A stretch of DNA of 64,000 nt from Hyphomicrobiales bacterium (GTDB taxonomy: Bacteria; Pseudomonadota; Alphaproteobacteria; Rhizobiales; Rhizobiaceae), in contig UBXV01000019.1 of NCBI GenBank assembly GCA_900469625.1, forward strand, positions 62,001-126,000, given 5' to 3'. The notes beneath the pieces were generated by a model, which had not been told where the DNA came from, searched no databases, and was given only the letters and a program-made list of their open reading frames with translations. This document shows positions 29,452 to 39,352 of the stretch, piece by piece. The translations under genes and the position numbers were made by a program. Positions within the stretch are counted from its first letter, which is position 1. Every line of letters begins with the position of its first letter.

Positions 29452-30492
29452 TCACTCGTCCTCGAGCGTCAAACGAAACTGGGTCGCCTCGACCTCTTTC
29501 GGCGGATTGAGGCCGATATGCTTCCAGGCATTGGCGGTGAGCACACGGCCGCGCGGCGTGCGCTGGATAAAACCCTGCTGGATCAGATAGGGCTCGATGA
29601 TGTCTTCGATTGCATCGCGCGGTTCGGAAAGACCGGCGGCAATGGTCTCGATGCCGACAGGCCCGCCGGCGAAATTCTGCGCGATCATAAACAGATAACG
29701 ACGGTCGAGCTGGTCGAGCCCCATATTGTCGACGAGCAGCCGCGTCAGCGCCTCGTCGGCGATCGTCTTCGTCACCGCTTCGGCCCGCGCCACTTCGGCA
29801 AAATCGCGCACGCGGCGCAGCAGCCGGCCGGCGATGCGCGGCGTACCGCGGGCGCGCCGCGCAATCTCGCGCGCGCCGTCGTCGGTCATGCCGAGCCCCA
29901 TCAGCCGGGAACCACGGCGCACGATCGATTCCAGTTCCTCGACCGTGTAGAAATTGAGCCGCACCGGAATGCCGAAACGGTCGCGCAGCGGCGTCGTCAG
30001 CAGCCCGAGGCGCGTGGTCGCCGCAACCAGCGTGAACTTCGACAGGTCGATCTTCACCGATCGCGCCGCCGGCCCCTCGCCGATGATGAGGTCGAGCTGA
30101 AAATCTTCCATCGCCGGATAGAGGATTTCCTCGACCGCCGGATTGAGCCGGTGGATTTCGTCGATGAAGAGCACGTCGCGCTCTTCCAGATTGGTGAGCA
30201 ATGCAGCCAGATCGCCCGCCTTGGCGATGACAGGTCCCGAAGTCGAACGGAAATTGACGCCCAGTTCCTTGGCCATGATCTGCGCCAGCGTCGTCTTGCC
30301 CAGGCCGGGTGGGCCCACGAACAACACGTGGTCGAGCGCCTCGCCGCGGTTCTTCGCCGCCTCGATGAAGATCTTCAGGTTGGCGCGCGCCTCCGCCTGG
30401 CCGGTAAACTCGTCCAGCGACTGCGGACGCATGGTCGCATCGAGATCCTCGCCGCGCTTATCCGGCGTTATCAGGCGTGCGGCATCAGTCAT
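29452..30492 (-). CDS. ruvB: Holliday junction branch-migration helicase RuvB
   Basis: AAA+ motor that drives branch migration with RuvA. 346 residues: Walker A GPPGLGKT at 60-67, Walker B FIDEIHRL, sensor [16 protein letters not shown], and a C-terminal winged helix ending in TPRGR. The ATG at 30492 is chosen over an upstream open frame. Order on this strand is ruvC, ruvA, ruvB. Confidence 0.98.
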   Translation of the reverse strand: MTDAARLITPDKRGEDLDATMRPQSLDEFTGQAEARANLKIFIEAAKNRGEALDHVLFVGPPGLGKTTLAQIMAKELGVNFRSTSGPVIAKAGDLAALLTNLEERDVLFIDEIHRLNPAVEEILYPAMEDFQLDLIIGEGPAARSVKIDLSKFTLVAATTRLGLLTTPLRDRFGIPVRLNFYTVEELESIVRRGSRLMGLGMTDDGAREIARRARGTPRIAGRLLRRVRDFAEVARAEAVTKTIADEALTRLLVDNMGLDQLDRRYLFMIAQNFAGGPVGIETIAAGLSEPRDAIEDIIEPYLIQQGFIQRTPRGRVLTANAWKHIGLNPPKEVEATQFRLTLEDE

Positions 30493-30579
30493 CCATCCGT
30501 TCCAATCGATCGGGCATTCGTGCACATGGTGTCAAAGAATATGGCCGTTTTGCATCGGCCGGCCCGACAAGGCAAGCGG

Positions 30580-31197
30580 TCATCGCGCCAATTCCTTGAG
30601 ACCGAGCCGGATCAGCTTGGCACTGTCGGCATCCTCGCCGGCGTTCTTCAGCGCCGCGGCGACCGCATTTGCCGCCTGGTCGCGCGAGTAGCCGAGATTG
30701 GTCAGCGCCGACACGGCATCGGAAACCGGTGCCGAGGCAACGCCCTCGCCCAGTTCCTGCTTGAGGCCGATCGTACCCGACATCTCGCCGGCAAAGGCAG
30801 GCGCCTTGTTCTTCAGTTCGGTGACGATGCGCACGGCCACCTTCGGGCCGACGCCCGGCGCGCGCGACACGGAGGTCTTGTCCTGCAGCGCGATGGCGTT
30901 TGCAAGTTCGCCCGGCGTCAGTGTCGACAGAAGCGCAAGCGCCACTTTGGAGCCAACCCCCTGCACGCTTTGCAGCAGGCGGAACCACTCGCGCTCCAGC
31001 GCCGTCAGGAAGCCGAACAGCTTCAACTGGTCCTCGCGCACATAGGTCTCGATGAACAGCACCGCCGCCTCCCCCGCAGAGCCGAGCTTCGACAGTGTCC
31101 GCGCCGAACAATGGGCGACATAGCCGACGCCATGCACGTCGAGAACGACGTGATCCTCGCCGATTTCGTCGATAGTACCCTTCAATTTGCCGATCAT
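30580..31197 (-). CDS. ruvA: Holliday junction DNA-binding protein RuvA
   Basis: Tetrameric junction binder that loads RuvB. 205 residues: N-terminal OB fold ([21 protein letters not shown]), two helix-hairpin-helix motifs ([23 protein letters not shown]), a flexible linker and the C-terminal RuvB-contact domain ([14 protein letters not shown]). The ATG at 31197 is the family start. Confidence 0.98.
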   Translation of the reverse strand: MIGKLKGTIDEIGEDHVVLDVHGVGYVAHCSARTLSKLGSAGEAAVLFIETYVREDQLKLFGFLTALEREWFRLLQSVQGVGSKVALALLSTLTPGELANAIALQDKTSVSRAPGVGPKVAVRIVTELKNKAPAFAGEMSGTIGLKQELGEGVASAPVSDAVSALTNLGYSRDQAANAVAAALKNAGEDADSAKLIRLGLKELAR

Positions 31198-31269
31198 GTG
31201 GCGTCGTCTCTCGTGGATGGATTGCGGGACGGTCGAACCGACCATCGGAAATTAACGGTGGAAGCGCAA

Positions 31270-31782
31270 CTACCCCATCAGCGCCGCGAGCCGGCTCGTC
31301 ACCGACAGGCGGTTGTGCGCATGGCAGATAGCGATCGCCAGCGCGTCGGCCGCGTCGTTGCCCTTGAACTCGGCCTTCGGCATCAGCACCTTCAGCATCA
31401 TGTGGATCTGCTGCTTTTCGCCGTGACCGACGCCGATGACGGCCTTCTTGACGGCGTTCGGCGCGTATTCGGCAACCCGCAATCCGGCGCGTGCCGGCAC
31501 CAGCATGGCGATGCCGCGCGCCTGGCCGAGTTTCAGCGTCGCCGTCGCGTCCTTGTTGACGAAGGTCTGCTCCACGGCCGCCTCGTGCGGCTGGTAGCTA
31601 TGCACCACTTCGGCAAGACCGTCATGCAGCTGGCATAGCCGCGAAGCGAGATCCATGTCTCCGTCCGAGGTCACGGTGCCTGAGGCTACGAACCGCAGCG
31701 AATTGCCGAGCGTCTCGATGATGCCCCAGCCGGTACGGCGAAGGCCCGGATCGATGCCGATGATGCGAATCGTGGTCTGCAT
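31270..31782 (-). CDS. ruvC: Holliday junction resolvase RuvC
   Basis: Endonuclease that cuts four-way junctions symmetrically. 170 residues: acidic metal ligands include Asp11 in [13 protein letters not shown], the Glu in VEQTFVNKD, and [12 protein letters not shown] near the C-terminus. First gene of the ruvCAB cluster. The ATG at 31782 fits the family; the frame is open to 31929. Confidence 0.98.
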   Translation of the reverse strand: MQTTIRIIGIDPGLRRTGWGIIETLGNSLRFVASGTVTSDGDMDLASRLCQLHDGLAEVVHSYQPHEAAVEQTFVNKDATATLKLGQARGIAMLVPARAGLRVAEYAPNAVKKAVIGVGHGEKQQIHMMLKVLMPKAEFKGNDAADALAIAICHAHNRLSVTSRLAALMG

Positions 31783-31953
31783 GAATTTCACCCTATGCTG
31801 CGTGTCGGGACGCTGCCAGCAAAAAGTGAACAAAACAAAAACATCCACATGGCGCGGCCGCCGCTCCCAGAAAACGTACCCGCCGCTCTTGGATTGAGGA
31901 ATTTTGACCTTACATAGGTCGTCAATCAATTTCGCTCAACAAAGGCCTTGCTC

Positions 31954-32955
31954 ATGGCGTCGTTCTCCGTCCTCGATCTCTCCCCGATCACCGAAGGCGG
32001 CAGTGTCGCCCAGTCGCTGGAAAACTCCAGGCTCCTGGCGCAGGCGGCCGAAGAAAACGGCTACAAGCGCTTCTGGCTCGCCGAGCATCACGGCATGAAG
32101 GGCATCGCCAGTGCCGCGACCTCGATCGTCATCTCCCATGTGGCCGCCGGCACGAAGACGATCCGCGTCGGCTCCGGCGGCATCATGCTGCCGAACCATT
32201 CGCCGCTGGTGATCGCCGAGCAGTTCGGCACGCTCGCCGCGCTCTATCCCGGCCGTATCGATCTCGGCCTTGGGCGCGCGCCCGGCACCGACATGCGCAC
32301 CGCCCAGGCGCTCCGGCGCAACATGGAGGCGAGCGCCAACAACTTTCCCAACGACGTGGTCGAGCTGCAGGCACTGCTCGGGCCTGCAGCCGACAATCAG
32401 GCGATCATCGCGGTGCCAGGCGCCGATACCAACGTGCCGATCTGGTTGCTGGGCTCCAGCCACTATAGCGCCCACCTTGCCGGCATGCTCGGCCTGCCCT
32501 TCGCGTTCGCCTCGCATTTCGCCCCGGACATGCTGCTGTCAGCGCTCGAAATCTATCGTGAACGCTTCACGCCGTCGGAGACGCTGGCCAAGCCGCATGT
32601 GATGGTCGGCGTCATGGGTGTGGCAGCTGAAACCGACGAAGAAGCGAACTATCTCTTCACCTCCATGCAGCAATCCTTCGTCGCGCTGCGCCGCAACGCC
32701 CGCGGCCGCTTCCCCGCGCCCGTCGCATCGATGGATGGCCTGTGGAGTTCGGATGAAAAGATCTTCGTCGACCACGCGATGTCCTATGCCATCGTTGGTG
32801 GACCGGAAACGATCCGCCGCAAGATCGGGACGTTCCTCGAGCAGACGAAAGCCGACGAACTGATTATCTCCATGCCGATCTTCGACATGGACGCACGGCT
32901 CAAATCGCTGCGGCTCTTTGCCGAGGCGCAGCAGCAGCTTTCAAAGGCGGCGTAG
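31954..32955 (+). CDS. LLM-class flavin-dependent oxidoreductase
   Basis: 333 residues of the bacterial-luciferase-like family, MsnO8/YhbW type: SVLDLSPI at the start, [39 protein letters not shown] and [10 protein letters not shown]. It probably uses reduced FMN and oxygen; the substrate is not predictable. The ATG at 31954 has AAAGG 9 nt upstream, preferred over the TTG at 31948. It is divergent from ruvC. Confidence 0.9.
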   Translation: MASFSVLDLSPITEGGSVAQSLENSRLLAQAAEENGYKRFWLAEHHGMKGIASAATSIVISHVAAGTKTIRVGSGGIMLPNHSPLVIAEQFGTLAALYPGRIDLGLGRAPGTDMRTAQALRRNMEASANNFPNDVVELQALLGPAADNQAIIAVPGADTNVPIWLLGSSHYSAHLAGMLGLPFAFASHFAPDMLLSALEIYRERFTPSETLAKPHVMVGVMGVAAETDEEANYLFTSMQQSFVALRRNARGRFPAPVASMDGLWSSDEKIFVDHAMSYAIVGGPETIRRKIGTFLEQTKADELIISMPIFDMDARLKSLRLFAEAQQQLSKAA

Positions 32956-32959
32956 CCGG

Positions 32960-33595
32960 CTAGCCCTTGCCGGCGCGAAAGGCCGGCATGATCTCGTCCA
33001 TGCGATCGAAGAAGCGATCCGGCCCGAGCGTTTTCAGGAACGTGGGGTCGGCGTAGCCCCAGCCGACGGCACCGGCGGCGATCCGCGCCGTGCGGGCGGC
33101 CTCGATGTCGCGCGCCTCGTCGCCGATCGCAAGCATGCGCGACGGATCGATGCCGGCGAACTTGACCACCTTCTTGAAATGCTGCGCCTTGCCGAAGAGC
33201 GTGGCGCCGCATTCGAACACATCGATCGCGGCTGCGGTCTCGCCCAACGCCTTGCGAATGGCCGCCTCGCCATTCGAACTGACGACCGCGATGCCGACGC
33301 CCGCCGACTTCAGCTCGGCCAGCATCTCCGGCACGCCGGTGAAAAGCCGGATCGCATCTGACCGGCCAGCCATCTCCTGGCGCATGAACGTCGCGATCCG
33401 CGGCAGCTTCCACATCGGCACGCCCAGGTGGGCGATGATCTCGCGACTGCCCATGGCGCGCAGCCCCTTGAACTCCTCGACGGACAGCTGGCGAAATCCA
33501 AAGCGCGCCGCGGCGACGTTGCTGGCCGCCATGAACCACTCCGCCGTGTCGGCAAGCGTGCCGTCGAAGTCGAAGATCGCGAACTCGTATGTCAT
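32960..33595 (-). CDS. HAD-superfamily phosphatase
   Basis: 211 residues. Motif I FDFDGTLAD supplies nucleophile Asp9 and acid Asp11; motif II is VVSSNGE, Lys in KKVVKF, and motif III GDEARDIEAAR. A helical cap at about 15-85 places it with phosphoglycolate-phosphatase-like enzymes. The substrate is unknown. It is convergent with the flavin oxidoreductase gene (4 bp apart). Confidence 0.88.
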   Translation of the reverse strand: MTYEFAIFDFDGTLADTAEWFMAASNVAAARFGFRQLSVEEFKGLRAMGSREIIAHLGVPMWKLPRIATFMRQEMAGRSDAIRLFTGVPEMLAELKSAGVGIAVVSSNGEAAIRKALGETAAAIDVFECGATLFGKAQHFKKVVKFAGIDPSRMLAIGDEARDIEAARTARIAAGAVGWGYADPTFLKTLGPDRFFDRMDEIMPAFRAGKG

Positions 33596-33627
33596 CGGCG
33601 GCGCCCTATCGGAGATACCAAAGAAAA

Positions 33628-33651
33628 ACCCGTGCCCTCACGGACACGGGT
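33628..33651 (-). terminator. Rho-independent terminator of yebC
   Basis: An ACCCGTG/CACGGGT stem with a T-rich tail (TTTTTCTTT) on the minus strand, 33 bp past the yebC stop. Confidence 0.85.
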
Positions 33652-33683
33652 AGATCAATACCTGCAAAACGGAAAGATCCGGA

Positions 33684-34430
33684 TCAGGCCGAAAGCTTCG
33701 CCAGGACTTCGTCGGACACTTCGAAATTCGAGTAGACGTTCTGGACGTCGTCGTCGTCTTCGAGAATGTCGATGAGCTTCATCAGCGACTGCGCCTTTTC
33801 CTCGTCGACCGGAACGGTGTTCTGGGCCTTCCAGATCGCCTTGACGGTTTCGGCTTCGCCGAGCGTGTCTTCGAGCGCCTTGGAGACTTCGCCGATCGCT
33901 TCGAAACCGCAGATGATCGTGTGGCCCTCCTCATCGGTGGTCACGTCATCGGCACCGGCTTCGATAGCCGCATCCATGACCTTGTCGGCGGAGCCGACCG
34001 AAAGCTTGTAGGTGATCTCGCCGACGCGGTCGAACGAGAAGGACACCGAGCCGGTTTCGCCGAGCGCGCCGCCGGCCTTGGTGAAGGTCGAGCGGACGTT
34101 GGAGGCCGTGCGGTTGCGGTTATCGGTCAGCGCCTCGACGATGACGGCGACGCCGCCCGGGCCGTAGCCCTCGTAGCGCACTTCTTCGTAGTTCTCGGAA
34201 TCGCCGCCAGAGGCCTTCTTGATCGCGCGCTCGATGTTGTCCTTCGGCATCGACTGCGCCTTGGCATTCTGGATCGCCAGGCGCAGGCGCGCGTTCATCG
34301 ATGGATCGGGCATGCCGGTCTTGGCAGCGACCGTGATTTCGCGCGCGAGCTTGGAAAACATTTTCGAGCGCACCGCATCCTGACGGCCCTTGCGGTGCAT
34401 GATGTTCTTGAACTGTGAATGGCCAGCCAT
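33684..34430 (-). CDS. yebC: YebC/PmpR-family protein
   Basis: 248 residues. It starts [21 protein letters not shown], the invariant family opening, and contains [20 protein letters not shown] and the acidic C-terminal domain [18 protein letters not shown]. The family was described as transcriptional regulators and, more recently, as factors that help ribosomes through proline stretches. It is monocistronic, with its own terminator. Confidence 0.95.
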   Translation of the reverse strand: MAGHSQFKNIMHRKGRQDAVRSKMFSKLAREITVAAKTGMPDPSMNARLRLAIQNAKAQSMPKDNIERAIKKASGGDSENYEEVRYEGYGPGGVAVIVEALTDNRNRTASNVRSTFTKAGGALGETGSVSFSFDRVGEITYKLSVGSADKVMDAAIEAGADDVTTDEEGHTIICGFEAIGEVSKALEDTLGEAETVKAIWKAQNTVPVDEEKAQSLMKLIDILEDDDDVQNVYSNFEVSDEVLAKLSA

Positions 34431-34516
34431 GGCACCCTCTGCATGCATGAATTTGAATGGAATGGGGCGCCTTATAGTTTTATTGCCGCTTTCCGTCCAG
34501 CAGGGGCCGGTTCTTT

Positions 34517-35026
34517 TCAGTTGGCGGAAATGCTGGCGCGGCTGAGAACGAAGGCATGACCGTCGTCGCGACGGCAGGAAAGACCCGTTCGCTCCGACGT
34601 GCAGGAGTATGGCCCACCCGACCATGTCGCCCCGTATTCGAGCACCGGCCCGGCAGAGCAGCAACTGGGATCGCCGACCGCGCGATCGATCGTCGCAGCA
34701 CCCGAGCGCCCGAGCGTCGCCCGGGCGTAGCGCGGCGCGATGATATCGCAGGCAAGTTCCGGACCGCCATCGAGGGGCTGATAGGTCGCCGTGCCGCCCG
34801 CTGGCGTATAGACGCAGCCGATATTGCCCGATGGCATCACGAACTGCTCCTGCTCGGCCTCAGGTGTCGCCATCGTCTGCGGCGCGATCTGGGGCGTTTG
34901 CTGCGGCTGCAGCGTATCGGGAGGGGGCAGACGCGGCGGCGGCGCGCCGCCGGCAACGGCTGTGCCCGCATTGGCCAAGATCGAAAGAGACGCAAACGCG
35001 ACGACGCCGAGCACTGACAACTTCAT
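34517..35026 (-). CDS. Secreted cysteine-containing protein of unknown function
   Basis: 169 residues with a signal peptide (cleavage after GTAVA near residue 25), a Pro/Gln-rich linker (about 28-58) and a small disulfide-type domain containing six cysteines: [39 protein letters not shown]. It ends GHAFVLSRA, a pattern that recurs in short exported actinobacterial and alphaproteobacterial proteins (DUF6636-like, a memory-based guess). Function unknown; it lies 16 bp downstream of the MBL-fold gene. Confidence 0.75.
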   Translation of the reverse strand: MKLSVLGVVAFASLSILANAGTAVAGGAPPPRLPPPDTLQPQQTPQIAPQTMATPEAEQEQFVMPSGNIGCVYTPAGGTATYQPLDGGPELACDIIAPRYARATLGRSGAATIDRAVGDPSCCSAGPVLEYGATWSGGPYSCTSERTGLSCRRDDGHAFVLSRASISAN

Positions 35027-35042
35027 GGGGCAATCCCGATGT

Positions 35043-35879
35043 TCAGACGCCCTGGAGAATATAAATCAACGGTTTGCTTGGCAAGGAACGCAACGACACT
35101 TTGACGCTTGCCCCCGTCGCGAAGCTCTTGTCGAAATCGTCGCCGAACATGTCGAGGAAGGCGTTGATCGGCGGTCCGCGCCGGTGCATCGGCAGGATCA
35201 GCGCCGCACGCAGCCGGGTCACGACGCGGCTCATGCTTTCAGCGCCCATCGTCAGGCCACCGTCGACCGGCACCATCAGGACGTCGAGCCTGCCGATCTG
35301 CCGGTAATGGCTGTCGTCGAGTTCGTGGTGCAGATGGCCGAGATGGCCGATGCAGAGATCCGCCACCTCGAAGATGAAGATGGAATTGCCGTCATGCTCC
35401 ATCGTCGTGCCGCCGGAACGGATATCCGTGGTGACGTTGCGGATATAGGCGTCGACGACGACGACGTCGTGGCGCGCCGGCTCGCCATCTTCGCCCCAGC
35501 CGTGCAGCACCTTAGCGATCGCCGGATCGGGCGTCAGCGTGTAGTGGCTGGAATGCGCCCTGTTCATCGTCGCCACCGTCGGCGGTGCTTCCGGTCGGAA
35601 CCAGCCGTTGTAGTCGGTCGCGATCGAGACACCGCCAGGCGTCTCGATCAGGAAGGTCGAATGGCCGAGATAGCTGATCGTCACCTCGCCAGCCGCGTTT
35701 TGCGCGCCTGTCGCGGCAACCGGTGTGAAACTGGCAAAGGTTGCCCTAGGCAACGTCTCGGCGATCGCCTGGCACTGGCTCACCTGCGCGGGTGCCGCCT
35801 GCGCATGCGCGACCGATGGCCAGACGAAGTGAAGAAGCCAGATGGCGGCAAAAGTGTAGGCAAGGTAGCGGAGCATCAT
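35043..35879 (-). CDS. Exported UlaG-like metallo-beta-lactamase-fold hydrolase
   Basis: 278 residues. The signal peptide runs to about residue 26 (SVAHA). The MBL core follows: YLGHSTFLIETPGG, then RAHSSHYTLTP in place of the canonical HxHxDH (HSSHYT), GHLGHLHHEL, and MVPVDGG. This fits UlaG/RomA-type metal-dependent hydrolases with a modified metal site; catalysis remains to be shown. It is upstream of the cysteine-rich secreted protein and probably co-transcribed with it. Confidence 0.8.
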   Translation of the reverse strand: MMLRYLAYTFAAIWLLHFVWPSVAHAQAAPAQVSQCQAIAETLPRATFASFTPVAATGAQNAAGEVTISYLGHSTFLIETPGGVSIATDYNGWFRPEAPPTVATMNRAHSSHYTLTPDPAIAKVLHGWGEDGEPARHDVVVVDAYIRNVTTDIRSGGTTMEHDGNSIFIFEVADLCIGHLGHLHHELDDSHYRQIGRLDVLMVPVDGGLTMGAESMSRVVTRLRAALILPMHRRGPPINAFLDMFGDDFDKSFATGASVKVSLRSLPSKPLIYILQGV

Positions 35880-36118
35880 CCTTCACCTTTCACACCTCGC
35901 ACGCATGATCTGTGCACAAGCACCTTGCCTTGGGTACAGGTCATGCGGCCGTTTGAGATCATCGGCAGCACCTCTCCCGTTCGGGAACGCCGCCGTCACG
36001 GGCGAGAGGAGGATTGTTCAAGAGCGCTGTCGCGTCCAGCGGCAATGGTGGGGCAGCGCTCACGTTTGCGTCATTGTGCCGGCTTTGCGAACAGGATCAC
36101 GCAACCTGTTCACACAGA

Positions 36119-36146
36119 AGCGCCCCGGCGTTGCCGCCGGGGCGCT
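36119..36146 (-). terminator. Terminator hairpin of the RND operon
   Basis: A perfect 12-bp stem AGCGCCCCGGCG/CGCCGGGGCGCT with a 4-nt loop, 27 bp past the stop of the pump gene. The T-run is weak, so efficiency is uncertain. Confidence 0.65.
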
Positions 36147-36172
36147 CGGTCATGCGCGGCGATGCCTGAGCA

Positions 36173-39100
36173 TCACTCGGCGGGCGTCGCCATCGGCTCA
36201 CCTGTCGGCACCGGCTTGCGCCGGCGGAACGAGCGGAGCGCGACGTAGAACACCGGCGTCAGGAACAGGCCGAGGAAGGTCACGCCCAGCATGCCGGAGA
36301 AAACCGCCGTTCCGAGCGACTGGCGCATTTCCGCACCCGGCCCGGTTGCGATCATCAGCGGCACGACGCCGAGAATGAAGGCGAAGGCCGTCATCAGGAT
36401 CGGCCGCAGACGCAATTGAGCCGCCTCGACCGCTGCCTCGATCGGCGTTTTTCCCTCGTCCTCGCCTTGGCGGGCGAACTCGACGATCAGGATCGCGTTC
36501 TTCGCCGCAAGCCCGATCAGCACGATCAGCCCGATCTGGGTCAAGACGTTGTTATCGAGCCCGCGGATGAACACGCCGATGAGGGCTGCGAGCACCCCGA
36601 GCGGCACGATCAGGATGATCGCGAGCGGCAGCACCCAGCTCTCATACTGCGCCGCCAGCGCCAGGAAGACGAAGACCACCGACAGGCCGAAGATCAGCAC
36701 GGCGGTGTTGCCGGTCTGGCGCTCCTGGAAGGCGAGCTCCGTCCATTCGAAGGATGTGCCCTGCGGCAGGATCTGGCCGGCCAGCGCCTCCATCTTGTCG
36801 AGGCCGGTGCCGGTCGACACACCCGGCGCCGGGTTGCCCTGGAGCGGCACCGAGACATACATGTTGTAGCGCTGCACGAGAGCGGGACCCGCCGTGTCGC
36901 GGATCTCCACCAGCGTGCCCATCGGCACCAGGGCGCCGGTCGCCGAGCGAACCTTCAGCGCCAGGATGTCGTCGCGCTCCAGACGGTATTGCTGGTCTGC
37001 CTGCGCCCGCACCTGGTAGACGCGGCCGAAGGCGTTGAAGTCGTTGACATAGGACGTGCCGAGGTTGATCGACAGCGCCTCGAAGATGTTCGGGATCGGC
37101 ACGTTCAAGGTGCGCGCCTTGTCGCGGTCGATCGCCAGGAAGTATTGCGGGCTGGAGGCCGAGAACGTGGTGAAGACGCCCGTCAGTCCTTCAGTCTGGT
37201 TGGCAGCCCCCATCATCTGGTAGGCAAGCCCGAGCACACGGCGCATGTCGGCACTCTGCCGGTCGACGAGCTGCATCTTGAAGCCGCCGGAATTGCCGAT
37301 GCCGGGAACGGCCGGTGGCGGCACGGCGATGATGAACGCCTCCTGGATGCTCTGCATCGTGCCATAGAGCTGGCCGATGATCTGGTTGGCGCTCTGGCCG
37401 TGTTCCAGCCGTTCGTCGAAACTCTTGAACGATGCGAAGATCACGCCAGAGTTCGAGGCATTGGTGAAGGTGGCACCGTTGAAGCCGGCAAAGGCGACGG
37501 CGCTTTTCACGCCCGGCACCTGCTGGATCATCGTCGAGGCGCGCTTGACGACAGCGTCCGTGCGATCGAGCGAGGCCCCGTCCGGCAACTGGATGACGAC
37601 GATGGCGTAGCCCTGGTCCATCGTCGGCACGAAGCCGCGCGGCACGATCTGTGCCATGTACCAGGTGGCTCCGAGCAGTCCGACGAAGACGAACAGTGCC
37701 GCTGCGAGCGCCAGCCGGGTCGAGACCAGCTTGCGCACGATCCAGCCGTAACCCTCGGCCATCCGGTCGAAGCCGGTGTTGAACCCGTTGGCAAGCGAGC
37801 GGCCGAAGCGCGTGATCGGATTGCCGTGTTCGGCATGGTGCTCGTCATGCGGCTTCAGGAGAATGGCCGCAAGGGCCGGCGACAGGGTCAGCGAGTTCAG
37901 TGCCGAGATCGCGGTCGCAACCGAGATCGTGACGGCGAACTGCAGATAGAACTGCCCGGCGATGCCCGGAATGAAGGCCGTCGGCACGAACACCGCGATC
38001 AGCACCAGCGAGATCGCCAGCACCGCCGTGCCCACCTCGTCCATCGTCACATGCGCGGCCTCGCGCGGGCTCATGCCGCGCGCCAGGTTTCGCTCGACGT
38101 TCTCGACCACGACGATCGCGTCGTCGACGACGATACCGATCGCCAGCACCAGCCCGAACAGGGTCAGCATATTGAGCGAGAAGCCGAAGGCATAGAGCAG
38201 CGCGAAGGTGCCGACCAGCGACACGGGGATCGCGACGATCGGGATGATCGCCGTGCGCCAGGATTGCAGGAAGACGAGAACCACGAGCGCCACCAGAATG
38301 GCCGCCTCACCGATCGTCTTGTAGACCTCGTTGATCGATTCCGAAATGAACTCGGTCGGATTGTAGACGATCCGGTACTCGAGGCCGTCCGGAAAATCCT
38401 TCGAGACGTCCGTCATCACCTTCTGGATCGCGTCGGCCGCATCGAGCGCGTTGGTGCCGGGCCGCGAGAAGATGCCGAGCGCCACCGCCGGGCTGCCGTC
38501 GAGATAGCTGTTGTTGACGTATTCGCGGGCACCGAGCTCGATGCGCGCCACATCCTGCAGCTGAACCAGGCGCCCGCTCTCCGTCGCCTTGACGATGACG
38601 TAGCGGAACTGCCGGGCATCGCTGAACCGGCCGTCGGTGGTGACCGTATACTGGAACGCGCTGTCGCCGGGCGTCGGCGGCGCGCCGATCGAACCGCCGG
38701 AGACCTGCACGTTCTGCTCGCGCAGCGCCTGCACCACGTCGCCGGCCGTCATCGAATAGGCAGAGAGCTTTTCCGGATCGAGCCAGACGCGCAGCGCATA
38801 TTCGCGCTCGCCGAACAGGATGACGTCGCCGACGCCGTCAAGCCGGACCAGCAGGTCGCGGATGCGGGTACGGGCATAGTTCGACACGTAGAGCTGGTCG
38901 TAGCGCTCGTTCGGCGACAAGAGATGCACGACCATCATCAGGTCGGGCGAGCTTTTCGCCGTGGTGATGCCGATGCGCCGCACGTCTTCCGGCAGGCGCG
39001 GTTCGGCGATGGAGACACGGTTCTGCACCAGAACCTGGGCCTGGTCGAGGTCCGTTCCGAGCTTGAAGGTGATGGTGAGCGCCATCGAGCCGTCGGCGGT

Positions 39101-39352
39101 CGAATAGGAGGACATGTAGAGCATGTTCTCGACGCCGTTGATTTCCTGCTCGAGCGGCGTCGCCACCGTGTTGGCGATGGTTTCAGCGTCAGCGCCCGGA
39201 TAGGCGGTGCGCACGACGATCGTCGGCGGCGCGATTTCCGGATACTGCGCCACTGGCAGCTGGAAATAGGCGATGCTGCCGACGATCAGCAGGACGATCG
39301 AAAGCACCGATGCGAAGATCGGCCGGTCTACGAAAAAATGGGCAAATTTCAT
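36173..39352 (-). CDS. RND efflux pump inner-membrane transporter (AcrB/MexB type)
   Basis: 1059 residues, proton-driven tripartite exporter of hydrophobic compounds. Asp410-Asp411 in GIVVDDAIVVVENVER and the helix-10 lysine in IGLAAKNAILIVEFA mark the proton relay; twelve helices and two large periplasmic loops are present. It begins MKFAHFFVDRPIFASV, the typical HAE1 start. Its ATG overlaps the adaptor stop by 4 bp. No outer-membrane channel gene is linked, so a shared TolC must complete the pump. Confidence 0.97.
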   Translation of the reverse strand: MKFAHFFVDRPIFASVLSIVLLIVGSIAYFQLPVAQYPEIAPPTIVVRTAYPGADAETIANTVATPLEQEINGVENMLYMSSYSTADGSMALTITFKLGTDLDQAQVLVQNRVSIAEPRLPEDVRRIGITTAKSSPDLMMVVHLLSPNERYDQLYVSNYARTRIRDLLVRLDGVGDVILFGEREYALRVWLDPEKLSAYSMTAGDVVQALREQNVQVSGGSIGAPPTPGDSAFQYTVTTDGRFSDARQFRYVIVKATESGRLVQLQDVARIELGAREYVNNSYLDGSPAVALGIFSRPGTNALDAADAIQKVMTDVSKDFPDGLEYRIVYNPTEFISESINEVYKTIGEAAILVALVVLVFLQSWRTAIIPIVAIPVSLVGTFALLYAFGFSLNMLTLFGLVLAIGIVVDDAIVVVENVERNLARGMSPREAAHVTMDEVGTAVLAISLVLIAVFVPTAFIPGIAGQFYLQFAVTISVATAISALNSLTLSPALAAILLKPHDEHHAEHGNPITRFGRSLANGFNTGFDRMAEGYGWIVRKLVSTRLALAAALFVFVGLLGATWYMAQIVPRGFVPTMDQGYAIVVIQLPDGASLDRTDAVVKRASTMIQQVPGVKSAVAFAGFNGATFTNASNSGVIFASFKSFDERLEHGQSANQIIGQLYGTMQSIQEAFIIAVPPPAVPGIGNSGGFKMQLVDRQSADMRRVLGLAYQMMGAANQTEGLTGVFTTFSASSPQYFLAIDRDKARTLNVPIPNIFEALSINLGTSYVNDFNAFGRVYQVRAQADQQYRLERDDILALKVRSATGALVPMGTLVEIRDTAGPALVQRYNMYVSVPLQGNPAPGVSTGTGLDKMEALAGQILPQGTSFEWTELAFQERQTGNTAVLIFGLSVVFVFLALAAQYESWVLPLAIILIVPLGVLAALIGVFIRGLDNNVLTQIGLIVLIGLAAKNAILIVEFARQGEDEGKTPIEAAVEAAQLRLRPILMTAFAFILGVVPLMIATGPGAEMRQSLGTAVFSGMLGVTFLGLFLTPVFYVALRSFRRRKPVPTGEPMATPAE

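Noticed and set aside
29518-31638. 706-residue plus-strand frame opposite ruvBAC
   Set aside because: Covers three recognised ruv genes in antisense; no motif.
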